From contig BPQB01000047.1 of assembly GCA_019973155.2 (NCBI GenBank), positions 62,001 through 126,000 of the forward strand: a DNA stretch of 64,000 nucleotides, read 5' to 3'. Positions 1 to 11,800 of this stretch are shown in pieces; position 1 is the first letter of the stretch, and every line of letters begins with the position of its first letter. Origin of the DNA: Phanerochaete sordida. Lineage: Eukaryota > Basidiomycota > Agaricomycetes > Polyporales > Phanerochaetaceae. A model generated the notes under the pieces. It was not told the origin of the DNA. It saw only the letters and a list, made by a program, of their open reading frames with translations, and searched no databases. Position numbers and translations under genes: made by a program.

Positions 1-2189
1 AGCGAGTGCCGTCAAAATCTCGCCCCGTCTTGTCGACCTCGTTTCCCTGTCTGCGCGGCAAGTCATGTCAGCTACAGAGCTGACGGTAGGTAGCTCCAGC
101 TTCGGCTATAACACGTCCGACGTCAAGATGTTTATGAAGGGGGTCGGTCCGCCCGGAAATGCACGAGTCAATCCGGTTGAGTTTCTCTACGCATCGTTTC
201 CTTTCTTCCTGACAGTGAACGCGACCTACTGCGCATGGCTCCTCAGGCCTCTACTCGATTACGCAAGCTCTGACACTTGGAACCAGTCATATGCACCGGC
301 GGATCTAGGTGATTGCCAGTCCGCTATCCGCGACATCCTCTGAACCTTGCACATTAGGCCCTGGATATCCCAATGCCACGGGCAGTGTCCCTACTCCAGA
401 TCAAGGGGTCGATCGTGAGATACGCCTGTCTCGTTATCGACAATGACTGGTCTCATGTGCTCTCCATTACAGAAACGGGGAATATGCTCGTCATGACCCT
501 TGCACACGCGCAGGCAACTGGCGATGGCTCGCTTATAGGCGAATATGCAAGTTACTCTGCGTTATTGTGGCCGTGTATTTTTCTGATTGGTTGTCATAGT
601 ATCCCTTGTTGCAGAATTGGGCGGATTACTTGGTTGATACAACGTGGCCCTTGCGCACCCCACAGTGAGCGCGACAATACTGTCACAGCGTACTGACCTC
701 AGACTGATGCAGAGTTACGCTGGAGCCCTCTGCAAACTCGACAAACCTTGCATTGAAGGGCATTATTGCTATCGCTGCGATGTCGCAGATAAGCGCAGCA
801 AACAAGCGGCAGCAAGATGCCGACCATTATCTGGTACGGGAAGGCCTGCACTGTTATGTCAAATTTTGACAGTAAGATCCTCAGAGCATCGCGCACTCAT
901 ATGTGAACTCTTGGACATCACATGTCTTGGCTCCAGACCAGCACATCATGTTGACATTTGGTCAGCCCGATTCATGGGGGCTTGTGTACAACATGTTTTC
1001 GGATAAATGGCTAGGAACGAATCTTATCGATGAGACAGTAAGCCCACTGCCTTCCGCGGCTGACAGCTACATGACCGTTCATACTTATACGTTTATGCTA
1101 GGTTTACGCGTCAGAAACGGCATTCTTGCAAAACCTCTTCAGCACTAACAACGGCTCGTACTTTTTCCTTTCTAGACCAATGTAAATGCTAACAACCGCT
1201 GCAGATTACGCCGAATCCGGAATTCCGATTGTCAATGGAGATGCACACCAGGATACCGGTGAAGTTGGCGATACGTCGTGCTTGTATTCGTGGCTAAACT
1301 GCCAGCATAGCGTGGGCACTCTTCACCGCAATGACTATGACGGCCCCCAGCGTTCGCGACTCTCTGATTGACTCAGTGTGGAGCGTGTTCTCCGTGAATA
1401 CCACGCCAACAATATTTGCGGAATTGTACACCACCTGGGCACCAATACCTAACGATGTGTATATATACGAAACTGCGGGCAGGTAACGCGGTGCGTATAT
1501 TCACGGATCAATACCATGCTGATGGCTTCGACAGCCCGAAGGTCGGGGCGATGTTCGCACCACTAGCAATGAGGTGAATTTTGCTCTCAAGAGGTCTTTG
1601 CTCCGTTCTTATATGCGTCCCCAACAGCATCCCCAATGTCAGCATCGTTGTGCCAGGGCTAGCGTCAACCGGCTCGGCATCTTCGCAGCGCTCGCAAAGT
1701 ACACGACAGTCGCAACCATTACAGTCAACTAGTCAGGGGTACGGTTCGAACGCCGCGCTCATTTCCGGTGCTACTATTGGCGCTATCGCCGCGGTGATGC
1801 TATGTCTCGTTGTGGCGGTGGTCATCATGAGGCGCAGGGCTAGTCGGAAGCCTCAAGCCAATACAAAATTGGATCCGTTCGACCACTATTTGTACGATGG
1901 TGACGCCAGCGAAAGGGCTACATCCTCAACTGCGCGCTGGGCGAGAAAGGGGCGCAACGCACAGTTGGACCGACCGACGCAGCTGCTTACTGACAGCTCG
2001 GCCGCCGAGTTTCATCCAAACAACGACGCGGGCACCATACGCCTGTCAAATGACAGACACGTGTATCAGTCAGGGAGCGGCGACGTACAAGATCTGCGGC
2101 AGGAGCTCGAGGACCTACGTCGGGTGGTACAAAGATTCATCGAGCCGCCGCCAACCTATCATTCGGACAGGGTCCAAGCAGCATGGTAG
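1..2189 (+). CDS. GtaA-like (glutaminase A family) membrane-anchored ectoprotein, copy 1, 5' partial
   Basis: The 5' part lies outside the window. Visible exons match the C-terminal half of the GtaA family (secreted fungal glutaminase A; DUF4965/DUF1793 type). They include the block around 65-305 with MFMKGVGPPG and PVEFLYASFPFF, the exon starting near 469 (TGNMLVMTLAHAQ), NWADYLVDTTWP near 632, NLALKGIIAIAAMSQ near 740-800, and DKWLGTNLIDETV near 1003-1040. Exons are joined by short GT-AG introns, for example about 311-358 and 411-468. The last exon encodes a transmembrane helix at about 1761-1829, followed by basic RRR, then a tail with LRQELEDLRRVVQRF and EPPPTY before the stop at 2187-2189. 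Compared with copies 2-4 it is inverted and more divergent. I see no certain inactivating change in the visible exons. Glutaminase activity is inferred only from the family. Confidence 0.72.
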
Positions 2190-2546
2190 GATCTATATTT
2201 GCATAGCTATCCTCTCTTTGTAGCGTTATTGTACTTAAGGTTGAGTTTGAAAATGTAGGCGTCGCGTGGAAAGGCAGCACGGACTGCTGACCCACCTAGC
2301 TTTGATCATTATCAGCGTGCAGCCTGACGACAGTCCAGCTTCCCAGGAGTCCATACCGCAAAGTCATGCGTCAAGGTGCAGTAGAGACCGCCGCTCCCCT
2401 CCCCAACGCAGTATTCGGTAGAGAAGAGAGGCATACGATGCAGTCCGAATGCTTCCATCTACAAATACCCCGCAACGCCAGTATATTTTCTTGTTCCCAA
2501 ATAATGCTTGCAACGACGATCGATAGCGCAACCCCGCAAGCGCACC
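2190..2546. other. Intergenic, copy 1 GtaA to ICMT 1
   Basis: This is a 3'-to-3' gap between convergent genes. I see no gene, repeat or RNA here; it presumably holds the two 3' UTRs. Confidence 0.5.
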
Positions 2547-3345
2547 TCACATAACGTACGGCACAAACTTGTACGGCACCCGCCTCACATACGCCTCCCA
2601 CTTCCCCCCAAACTGCTCTTTGCGCGCGGCCTCCTCGCTCGGCGTGCGGCGGTACAGCCCCACCGCGACGCACACCGCCGCCACCGCCCACGCCTGCACC
2701 AAGAAACCCGCGCTCGTGTGCATCACGGCGCACTCGCGCAGGTACGCCTCCGGCGCGGTCCACATGACGCCCGCGCCCGCGAGCATCGCCCACACGGCGG
2801 TGTGCGTCGGGTGGCGCACGTACGCGTACGGGCCGTGCGTGAGCAGGCGCTCGTCCGGGATGTCGTCGGGCGCGCCGTGCGTGCCGTCGTCGGCGTCCTT
2901 GGCGGTGTGCGGGCTGTCGGCCTCGGCGGCGAAGACGCAGGCGAGGCGCACGAGCGCGCCCGTGCCGAGGAGCGCGATGCCGAGGATGAAGCGCGGGGTT
3001 GGCGCGGACAGGAGGCGCAGCGACGGGTGCTCGGCGGCGCAGATGTATGGGAGCAGTTGCGAGGCGGCGTCGGGCGGCGCGTATCCCAGTAGTAGGATCG
3101 TGGCGGCGTGGCAGCCGGCGAGTGCGCTTGCAAGGAGCTACGGGGATGGTGAGCTGAAGAGCATGCTGAGGTGGAGATGTGCGCACCCTGATATAAAATG
3201 CTAGTGGGTATATGCCATACTCAAGCAGCTGTTCGACGAAGCCAATGTCCGCATCCTCTTCGGGTGGAGGCGGCGGGGGCGTTAGGGCGACCTGCCAGGC
3301 GTTCCCGGTCAGTAGGAGGATTATCGTCGCGAGGATGGGATACAT
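2547..3345 (-). CDS. ICMT/Ste14-like isoprenylcysteine methyltransferase family protein 1
   Basis: Two exons, 3345-3187 and 3137-2547, with a 49 bp intron; 249 residues. The start is the first ATG of the first exon, and the first exon is exactly 53 codons, as in paralogues 2 and 3. The family methylates C-terminal prenylcysteines on membrane proteins and lipopeptides using S-adenosylmethionine. The sequence has several hydrophobic helices, the cofactor-site signature HGPYAYVRHPTHTAVW, and the C-terminal block KWEAYVRRVPYKFVPYV. Oddity: where the paralogues have a conserved aromatic stretch before the signature (for example LGAAFTYEVAVRPDH), this copy has an acidic, low-complexity segment (AEADSPHTAKDADDGTHG). 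Activity may therefore be altered. It lies in tandem with copy 2. Family assignment is sure; the substrate is not known. Confidence 0.85.
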
Positions 3346-4067
3346 GGATTCTCGCGCGCGCCGGGAAGCGCGTCCGCCTATGTATATGCGGGTCAGGGAG
3401 ATGAAATACGGGTGGTCGCTCCGATGTTCGCGTGAGACTTACTGATAGCGCATATTTAGACATGAGCAGGGTGGCCGTCGGAAGTTCGAGCCTCCTTAAC
3501 GCAGCCGGTCTCAGCCTGCGATGCAGGGGCAGACGCTCTCAGCAGCGCCGGCTCGAAATAGCTCCTACGTTTTGCCAAGTCAGAGGTGTTCCTGCACGAG
3601 AGCTACAACAATGAGCAAAGGACGTTGTGAAACAAAGATAAGCTCAGTGCTGCATTACAATGGCCCCAATGAATGCTTCCAAGACAGTCCGTCGGAGCGT
3701 ACACTTCATCGCGTACATCCGCGCGCGTTGAGCGGACCTGCACCGCGCAGACCCGAGAGCCTTACGCCGGCGTACCCTTCGCTTATCAGCGCGCTCAGCA
3801 CCACGTCTCTGCGCGAAGACCGCGTTCGAGTCGCGTCTCGGCAGCGTCGAACAAGCTTCGCGGACAGGATGACGTCGGAGTCGGCGGGGCGGAGCGGCTC
3901 GAGGCCCGCAGCGGCGTGAAGGCGGCGGCGGCGGCTCGCTGGACGGCGCGAAGCGCGATCTCAGATCTGGGAGGCTTGGCACTGGGATTCGTGAACGTCG
4001 CGTCGATGGGGTTCGATGAGCGAAAGGATGTGCATGATTTACCGGGACCGTTGGCGCCTGGTACATG
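3346..4067. other. Intergenic between ICMT 1 and ICMT 2
   Basis: About 720 bp between two tandem minus-strand genes, containing the promoter of ICMT 1. Open frames here are shadow frames without family resemblance. I see nothing else. Confidence 0.45.
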
Positions 4068-4819
4068 TCAGAAAACATAGGGCACGAACTTCCACGGCAC
4101 CCGACGCCTATACGCCTCCCACTCCCCGCCAAACTTCGCGCGCATCGCCGCGTCCTCGACGCTCGCCCTTCTATACAGCCCCACGGCAATGACGACCGCC
4201 GCGCCGTCCCACGCCCACACCATCCAGCGCACCCAGTCCCGTCCCTGCGTGCACGCGCACAGGTACGCGTCCGGCGCGCGCCACGCGAGAGCGCCGCCGG
4301 CGAATATCGCCCAGAGCGCGGGGTACGACGGGTGCCGCGCGACGGCGTACGGGCCGTGCGTGATGAACGCGTGGTCGGGGCGCACGGCGACCTCGTACGT
4401 GAACGCGGCGCCGAGCGTGCGGTAGCACCAGGCGCGGAGCGCGCCGCCGCCGAGGACGAGGGCGGTGCCGGCGAGGAAGCGCGAGGAGAGTTCGCTGAGG
4501 GCTTCGGTGGGGCCTGCGCAGAGGGTGGGGAGGATGGAGGTGAAGGAAGAGGGCGGGAGGAGGGGGAGTAGGAGGGTGAGGGCGTGCAGAAGCGACATGG
4601 TGCTCGCAAAGTTCTGCGGGGCGGTCAGCGGCAGGAAAAGACACAGAACGGTATGCCTACGCGTAGGTACCAGGGCAACGGGTACACGAGGTGCTCGAAC
4701 AGCTGGCCGCGGTAGCCGACCTTCTGGCGCTGCGTCGGCGGCGCGTTCGGGGGCGTCAGGCCGACCTGAAAGGCGCAGGCTGACAGGAGCAGGAGAATGG
4801 ACTTCAGCACGGGATACAT
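4068..4819 (-). CDS. ICMT/Ste14-like isoprenylcysteine methyltransferase family protein 2
   Basis: Two exons, 4819-4661 (53 codons) and 4613-4068, with a 47 bp intron in the same place as in copy 1; 234 residues. The N-terminus MYPVLKSILLLLSACAFQVG is a hydrophobic helix. The signature HGPYAVARHPSYPALW and the C-terminal EWEAYRRRVPWKFVPYVF block are typical of the ICMT family of membrane methyltransferases. The segment LGAAFTYEVAVRPDHAFI that copy 1 has lost is present here. A TATA-like element lies about 36 bp upstream of the ATG. It sits about 1.6 kb from the divergently oriented intact HET gene. Confidence 0.88.
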
Positions 4820-4854
4820 AGCTCGCGTGCGTACTCGCTCTCCAGGGAGTGGCC

Positions 4855-4862
4855 CTATTTAT
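4855..4862 (-). promoter_or_regulatory. TATA-like element of ICMT 2
   Basis: The minus strand reads ATAAATAG about 36 bp upstream of the ATG at 4819. The position suits a core promoter with a very short 5' UTR, or a start slightly further downstream. The call rests on sequence and position only. Confidence 0.35.
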
Positions 4863-6386
4863 GCGGCTGCGTGTGTTGCGCCTGCATGGGCACTGTGGGA
4901 CGTATGGGAGTCGCCTCTGGCCCAAGACGATTCGTGACCTCGTAGAGATGCTGCGTCTGGACTTTGATGTCAGGCCTCCTGACTGTACAAGTCGCTCGCA
5001 TGACTTACCACAATGTACAATCAAACTCACATGTTTTCTTCCTCATAGCAAAGGCTACGGCAGAGAGAGCCGGCACGCGAGCCGTGCTCTCAGGGCGTTC
5101 CGAGACCGTTCCAGGGTGTGACATAGTTTCGGCGCGGTAACATAACTAAGCACCTCAGGCTTCTTCATGGGAACTTGATGATGATGTTGCGCCACATTCT
5201 AGACATGTATTTAGAGATGACTTGATTTCCAGATAGGAGAGAAGACTGACCGTGAGAGACAGGGAAGATCGGTTTCGAGCAGTCCAAAGCATGGAAGGTC
5301 GCAGAGAATATCTTTGAGTAATGCAAGCTATTGGCAAAGAACATGCGAAATGGCCATATGTGTGATCACCCACACACCGTGAAGTTTACGAACGAGCGAC
5401 CCAATGGGGTCCACAGTGGGGTCGGCTGCTGTGCTGCATCCAGCAAAGGACGAATCACTGAAAAACGTTTTCAGTATATGATGCAGGTAAGACCGAATAA
5501 GCAGAGTCTTACCTCCTTCGGCTACATATGGGACGATCCTAAGGGCACTAGTGCCCCGCTCGTTGAGAGGGTGTTGTACGAAGACAAAGCGGCCAGCAGC
5601 CCACGGCGGTTATTAGGACCCGCGCTCGCGTGGTTTCCACGTGCGGAATAGACGCTCTCCTTCCGCGGGGCAGCAGATACGTCCGCGGCTTCAAGGCTAC
5701 TTCGACCTGGACCCCCTCCTCGCCCATTCCTCGCCAGCCTGCGTCTTGCCAGCGGACATTCACAGCTCTCCAACGTACTCTGATACTGACTTCCGATGAA
5801 TCCTGGGCCTAGCCGTCGTCAACGCAGCCCCACGGCACTGGCGACCGTTTCAAATCGTTTGGAGGCTATCCAGGAGAAACGAGCAGCTCCCCGTCGGATA
5901 CCCTTCATTCCATACGTAGACCACTGGACTCGATGTTGCTCCTCTCTCAACGACGTATGGTGCGCATACAGTGCAGATGCTTTCGTGAGATTGCCGTACT
6001 AACGGACTCTCAGCACACACCTCCCTGACTTCCACTCTTGACTCGGTTGGGTCGCGTAGCCCTCCAGATCTATCCTAATACGTGGCAAGAAGCCGAGAAT
6101 CCTTCTGCGGAACGCTATTTTGGCTCTCTGCGTGTCCCCGCTAGGCCTGACCGACCGAGTTTGACACGAACGTTCGTCATTGCTACATTTGGCGACCTCT
6201 CATTCGTGCCGACGGTCGTCACCTCCCCGTTCTCATGCTGTCTCTACCACTCTCCCTTTCGTTCTCGCAGCCTCGAGCACTGGCCGTCGCATACACCTTG
6301 ATATTGGCGAGGGGCAGCGAGTTTGTCGCGAGACATAATGTCATTGGTGAGCATTTCAGTCCTACGAGCCCGAGCATTTGAACCTC
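4863..6386. other. Divergent intergenic region ICMT 2 / HET 1
   Basis: About 1.5 kb between divergently transcribed genes. It holds only short open frames with no recognisable family, so it is probably a bidirectional promoter region. No RNA gene or repeat was seen. Confidence 0.45.
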
Positions 6387-8813
6387 ATGTATCGGGATCT
6401 ATCTGCTAAGGATGACAGCACCGATACGAATGTGCATGAAAACAGCGTGGATTCCGGGACGGACGACGAGTTGCATAGTGCAACTGATGCCGTGAGTGAG
6501 AAGGCATCCAAGTATCTCAACTCCATGCTCACTGTGGCGGACTGTCAGGCCGCACATGAGAACAATGCGCAGCCTTTGCAGAGGGCTTTCATAACAGAAG
6601 TCAAGCTTCAAGGCCTTCTGGTAAGTTTCGTGTATCCCCGCCGTGGCTATCTACGGACTTCATCCCACGCATAGCGCTGGATTCGAGGTTCGCGGAAGAA
6701 ATCAACTCCACGAAGCTCCCACGAGGAGACGTGGCGTTGCAAGGTTCAGGGTCGGGCGAAGGCCATATCGTGCACACGAGCCCCCTGGGATCACGAAAAG
6801 GCGCATCGCGGCGAAGCACATGCCATCCGAAGACAGACACGGCTCGACGTCGTCCCCGTATCAGCCCCGGCAAGCCCCACCGGCAAGTCTCGCGCAGCGG
6901 CACCCACAGTCGCCGATGACCGCACGAGGATATGGGCCCTCGCGCAGCTTGCAGCCTCTGGCGCTGTACCCGAATCCTCACTCTTCCGCGTCCTAGGGCG
7001 CGGAAAGCCCTACACCCTGCGCCCGTTCCCGCGCTCCGCGGTTCCGCTGCAGTGGGTGCACACCGGCCCGCGCGCGATCCCGGACTCGCTCGCCGACGCG
7101 CCGTGCGCGGACATCGACGAGGTCCTGCGCAACCTGAACACCATTATGGGCACGCGCCACACGCTGCGTAACGCCGGCATGCGCGCGTTCCTCGAGCACG
7201 CCGTCGCGCTATCTCGGGATTTTGGCGAAGTGTACGGGCGGGCGCGTCCGTGGTGGCTCCGGCGCCTGGAGAAGGCCTCTGCCTCCCATTTCGACGAAGC
7301 TAGGGCGCAGATGCAGGAACGTGCGCGCGAGGACGAGGCGCTCCGCCATGCAGCCGTTCAGCACGGCTCCGTCGAACCGGCTGCTCTGCCACCGCGCCGC
7401 GTCTGGGACCTCCTGAGCAACCGCGTGCTCCCGTACTCCACCCTTCGGAGCACCCAACCGGACTCTTGTTCTATCAATGATGCTCTCTGGGCCGTCTCGC
7501 ACAGCTGGGTTGCCGAAGCAGACAGGGCCGACGTATGGACGAACATCAACGGGCGCCTATGGCGCGTCCCGCTCCCCCGCGCGACGACGCTTGAGCACGT
7601 CCGCGTCGAGCTACTCAACGCAGGTGCTGAATACGTCTGGCTCGACGTCCTTTGCCTGCGTCATCCAGGACGCGCGGAGGACGAAGAGCTCCGGGCGCGC
7701 GAGTGGAGTATTGACATCCCGACGGCTGGGCAGGTCTTCCGCGAGCGGCGCACCGTCACGTACTTCAACGGCCTCGGGCTCCCTTTCACCACCGCCCCTG
7801 ACATCCTGGAGTCCGAGAACCACTGGCTCAGCCGCGTGCGAATGCTCCAGCAGACCACCCCGCACTGGCTGCCCGGCGGGCTCACGGGCGGCGCGCTGCC
7901 CGACGCGCGCCCGTTCTTCGCACGGCTCGAGGGCCTCGTCGCGCGCACGCTCTCCTGGGACGCAGCGCACCCGGACGCAACCCTCCTGCACGAACTCAAG
8001 ACGCGCCACTGCACGAGCCAGCACGAGCGCATCGCCGCGTTCGCGCACTGGCTCGCGTACGGCCCTGTGCCGGCGTACGACGAACACGCGAGCCCCGAGG
8101 CCGCGTGGCGCGCGCTCCTGGCGCACATGCATCCCGTAGCGCGCACCGACGTCTTCCTGCGTTACGCCGCAGACGCGCCGTTTGCGCCGTGCGTGTCCTA
8201 CGCCGGCTTTCGAGCGCACGAGCCTGCGCTCCCGCCAGTCGAGACGGCGGGCGTGCACAACGCGCGGGCGCTTCTGAGAATGGAAGACAGGGAGCTTCTA
8301 GGGGGCGAAGACCAGCGATTTTGCCACTCCGTGCACGCCGCCGGGCCCTGCTTTGTCGTGCGCCGCGGCGACGCGTCCGACGCGGCGCTCGCGCTCGACG
8401 TGCACTTCGACGGCGGCGGCGTCCCGGTCAAGCTCGAGCGCTGTATGGTGCACGGCATACTCCTGCCAGACGTGCCCTACACACTTCTCTTCGCGCTCGG
8501 CGCTGCTCATCATATCGTCGTCGTTGATATCTTCGGCACGGCAGAGGGCCCAGACGGAGAGCAAACCTTCGAGGCGGTCAAGTGGGGCGTGATCCATGTC
8601 GGGGGCGGAGTCGGCACGAAGCTGGTCGAACGCGCGGAACGCAAGTCGGTTGCGGTCGCGTACCTCGGCGTGGAGGAGGCACGGCGGCGTAGTCTGCACA
8701 CGAGGCGGTGTGTGCAGGAGCTTGAGCGGATGCGCGGGCGCGGGGAGATACGCACGTTTGGAGCTGCCGTGCTCGGGTGCGGGATTAACCTCTTTCTTGG
8801 ATACGTTTCATAG
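6387..8813 (+). CDS. HET-domain protein, intact copy (HET 1)
   Basis: Two exons, 6387-6620 and 6675-8813, with a 54 bp GT-AG intron; 790 residues. The frame stays open across the junction and upstream of the internal ATG at 7056. Paralogue HET 3 shows that coding begins before that ATG: IWALAQLAASG here matches IWGLCQLASSG there. The HET (heterokaryon-incompatibility) core lies at about residues 350-480, with ALWAVSHSW, NINGRLWRVPLP, YVWLDVLCLRHPG, TYFNGLGLPF and HWLSRVRMLQQ. HET domains act in fungal self/non-self recognition and can trigger cell death. The acidic, Ser/Thr-rich N-terminus and the C-terminal half (PYTLLFALGAAHH, VKWGVIHVGGG) have no family I can name. Coding is GC-rich and without stops, unlike the two decayed paralogues. 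The ATG at 6387 is the first in frame in the exon; the exact start is uncertain. Confidence 0.82.
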
Positions 8814-11800
8814 AGATTAGATACGGGGTGAGTTGTCTACGAGTCTATGTGCATGTCTGGACGCTGAGAGCGAGGAGTAATGGGACTGGTCTGAGTCTCC
8901 GTAACAGAGAAACATGGGCAATAAATAGAGAATGCAGTAGGTGTGATCCATATGGTCCGACTCATGCATATCCTAGCAGAGTCCTCACTCTTCGCCATGA
9001 TAACTGGGCGGCGGCTCCAATCTGTGAATTACCTCCAAGAGATGTTCGACCTCGTGCTGCAGGTTGAGGACGACCCCGTCTCTACTGTCAGCACCACTTC
9101 CCCTCCCATGATTTCCTCTTCCATTCGCAGGTGCTTCTGTTGCGAGCGCCTCGGGATGCGGTGGAGTATCATCGCTCGCAGAGATCAAGGCGTTCGGTGG
9201 CTCTCCTGCGGGAGCGGGCGCCGATTTTGCGCCGAGACGGTGCGGTGCACTGGGCCGCTGGCTGTCGTAATTTTCGCGGACGTGAATGTACGGCGTGGGA
9301 CGCGTCAGCGGCCCTTCCTCGCTTGCTCCAGAGTTGACGACCTCTTCGTTGTCGCATTGCTGACGCTGTCGATGCCACACAAACGCAGCCGCTATAAGAA
9401 TGGAAAATGCGCATGCGCCCCCGACGGATGCTCCGACGACGAGTCCAGTACTTCGGTGAGCTCCTCGCGCTGAAGATTGTGACTGCTTGGAGCTAGGGGA
9501 GCTAGGCGGAATGCCTTCGATATTTGTGACGGTGAAAGTGGTGTTGGGGATACTGGTCGTAGGCAATCAGTAATCTTGAACCCTGCCATAGGCGTGCTGC
9601 TCACTTCAATGCCAACTGCGCGAACATCGCGCCAACGCTAGGGCTATGTACAGCGTCAGCATCGGCCAGAGCAGCAGCAGTAAATGTGTGAGACTGACCT
9701 TCCCTTGGCATTATTTGAACTCGCCGGCGCATTTAACACTGTGGTCACTGATTGTTGCGTTGGATTTGTTGTAAGTGTCCTCCATAGCGGTTCGACCAGT
9801 CTATCTCGCACGGTGGGGTCCGTCACGACCGTGGAGATAAACGCGATCCATGCTGCAGAAGTGTATGATTTGAATCGTGCGCATAGACAGGTTGGGATAA
9901 ACACACCAGTATTGACGCTGGAGTCCGAGTTACTGACTGACAGCGGCTCTGCGAGAATACGGCGTTCAGTCGCTTGTATGGGCCTATGGCGCGAATACGA
10001 TGCAAACCTGAAGGATCGGATGAGTTTAGCAGACGCTCTATGAATGACGTTTCCGCTGCAAGTAGCTGTGTAAACACTGATTAAACAGGTAATCCGGGAA
10101 ATCAGAGTAAACGTACAGTATCGTCAACTAAGCTTGTTCCAAGCCATCTGTCGTAAAATAGGTTATATGGTAGGGACCAAGAAGAGTCAGGGTCCCCAAA
10201 ACGGGAAAGTATATGCTGATCCGAGCCCAGGGCAGAAGCCTGCCACGACGCAGCATACACTTGCGCTATGCTCTGCCCGATATTTAGCGGAACTCTACCG
10301 ATGAATCAAACTGCCTACCGAGTAGCGTTCCGCGTTACCTCGGTCCCCCGCAGCCTCGCTCATCTGGGACATTGCACTTATTGCGATAATTCCTTTGAGA
10401 GCTAAATTTGTCGAGTTCGTAGGAGAATTGTCGTCTGCCGTGATACTATGCATGCAAAGATATGCTGGCTGGCGATATAAGTAAAATGCTCTGATCGCGT
10501 ACCTGTCTCCTTTCAGCGGCCAAGTATTATTCACAAGGTAATCCGCCCATGTTTTCAGTAGCGGGTACTATCAGTATAGTCAGGAACCATCTGTCATGGT
10601 GGTGAGGACATACATAAAGACCGATCAGCGACCCATCCCCCGACGATCTCGCATGTGCCAAGGCCATGATGAGCATATTTCCCGTTTCTGTAAGCACCTG
10701 GGTAAGCCTTTGACCGCCAATGTAGAGAGAAGTTCACGTTCTATGTCCAGATTGCCTAAACTCGACGTTCCCGATGCAACGGGATACGTTATACCTAGAA
10801 CGCAGCCGTCAAAATTTCTTACTACGACAAGGTAGCATAAATGGGCATACCAAGATCTCCGGGGGCGTACACCTCAACCCAGCTTGGTGAGCTTGCATAC
10901 TCCAGTATAGGCTTTAGGAGCCAAGCCCCATATGATGCGTTCATAGTCAGGAAGAACGGATATGCGGAGTACAGTGCATCCACTGGATTCATTCTTCCAC
11001 TCGAAGCTGTACCGACATTCTTCATGTACATCTTGACGTCCGCCGGGTCGATACTCTCGGCGCCGGCGCTGACAGTCAGCTCTGTGCTTGCCATTACCTG
11101 TCGCGCTGTGAGTGACACCAGGTCGGCAAGGTGTGGTGACTGTGTGAATGCCTGCGTAGCCAGAGAGAGGTCGAAGGCTTCTGCACGTTGTGCAGCAGCA
11201 GCATAGTCCCCTAGGAACTGCTGAATCTGCAGCGCGAGATGTCAGTCTTGTTCGACCATGGTGGAATCACAGCGACGTACTAGGGTTCCAGCTTGCTGGA
11301 TGCTAGCTTGAGTGCTCCAAGCTGGACTTCGTACATCAGCGGCACCTGAGGACGTGACAGCTTGCACTACGGGATCTCGGAGCAGGCCGAGGGCCCAGAC
11401 AGTAGGAGCTGTTGCGCGTAGGACCACCCCAAGATCTACCGAGATGGCAAGTACGTCCATGTTCCCAGCGGCACTTCAGGTCGTGGGTGAGCAACGCCAT
11501 CTTCGACGTACAGTTTTGAACGCTCACTGAGTGATTGTTAAGGGCCCCGAGGTACTGGCGAGGGAGGACACAAGTCCTACGTGGTTGAACTCGCCTCTGC
11601 TGGTAGTCGCACGAGTAGTTACATAGGTGGTATTTTCTCCCTGCCGCAATGTCACATTTTTGGCAGCGGAGCGGGAGGAACGAGACGAACTAGCATTGCC
11701 GCAAAGTAAAGTGTTCCATCTGTTGCTTGATCACTCCGCTCGAAAAGGCTGCGCGGGCTTGAGAGAAACGATCTATGATAGACCATACTATCGGTTGCAG

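Noticed and set aside
2723..3133. Overlapping Arg/Pro-rich and Ala-rich frames opposite or beside the ICMT, HET, peroxidase and FHA genes
   Set aside because: They are shadow frames of GC-rich coding DNA. They have skewed composition and no family motif, and the true frame is identified.
7056..8813. HET 1 as a single-exon gene starting at the ATG 7056
   Set aside because: The frame is open for another 381 bp upstream and matches the N-terminus of HET 3. A GT-AG intron at 6621-6674 joins it in frame to an upstream exon.
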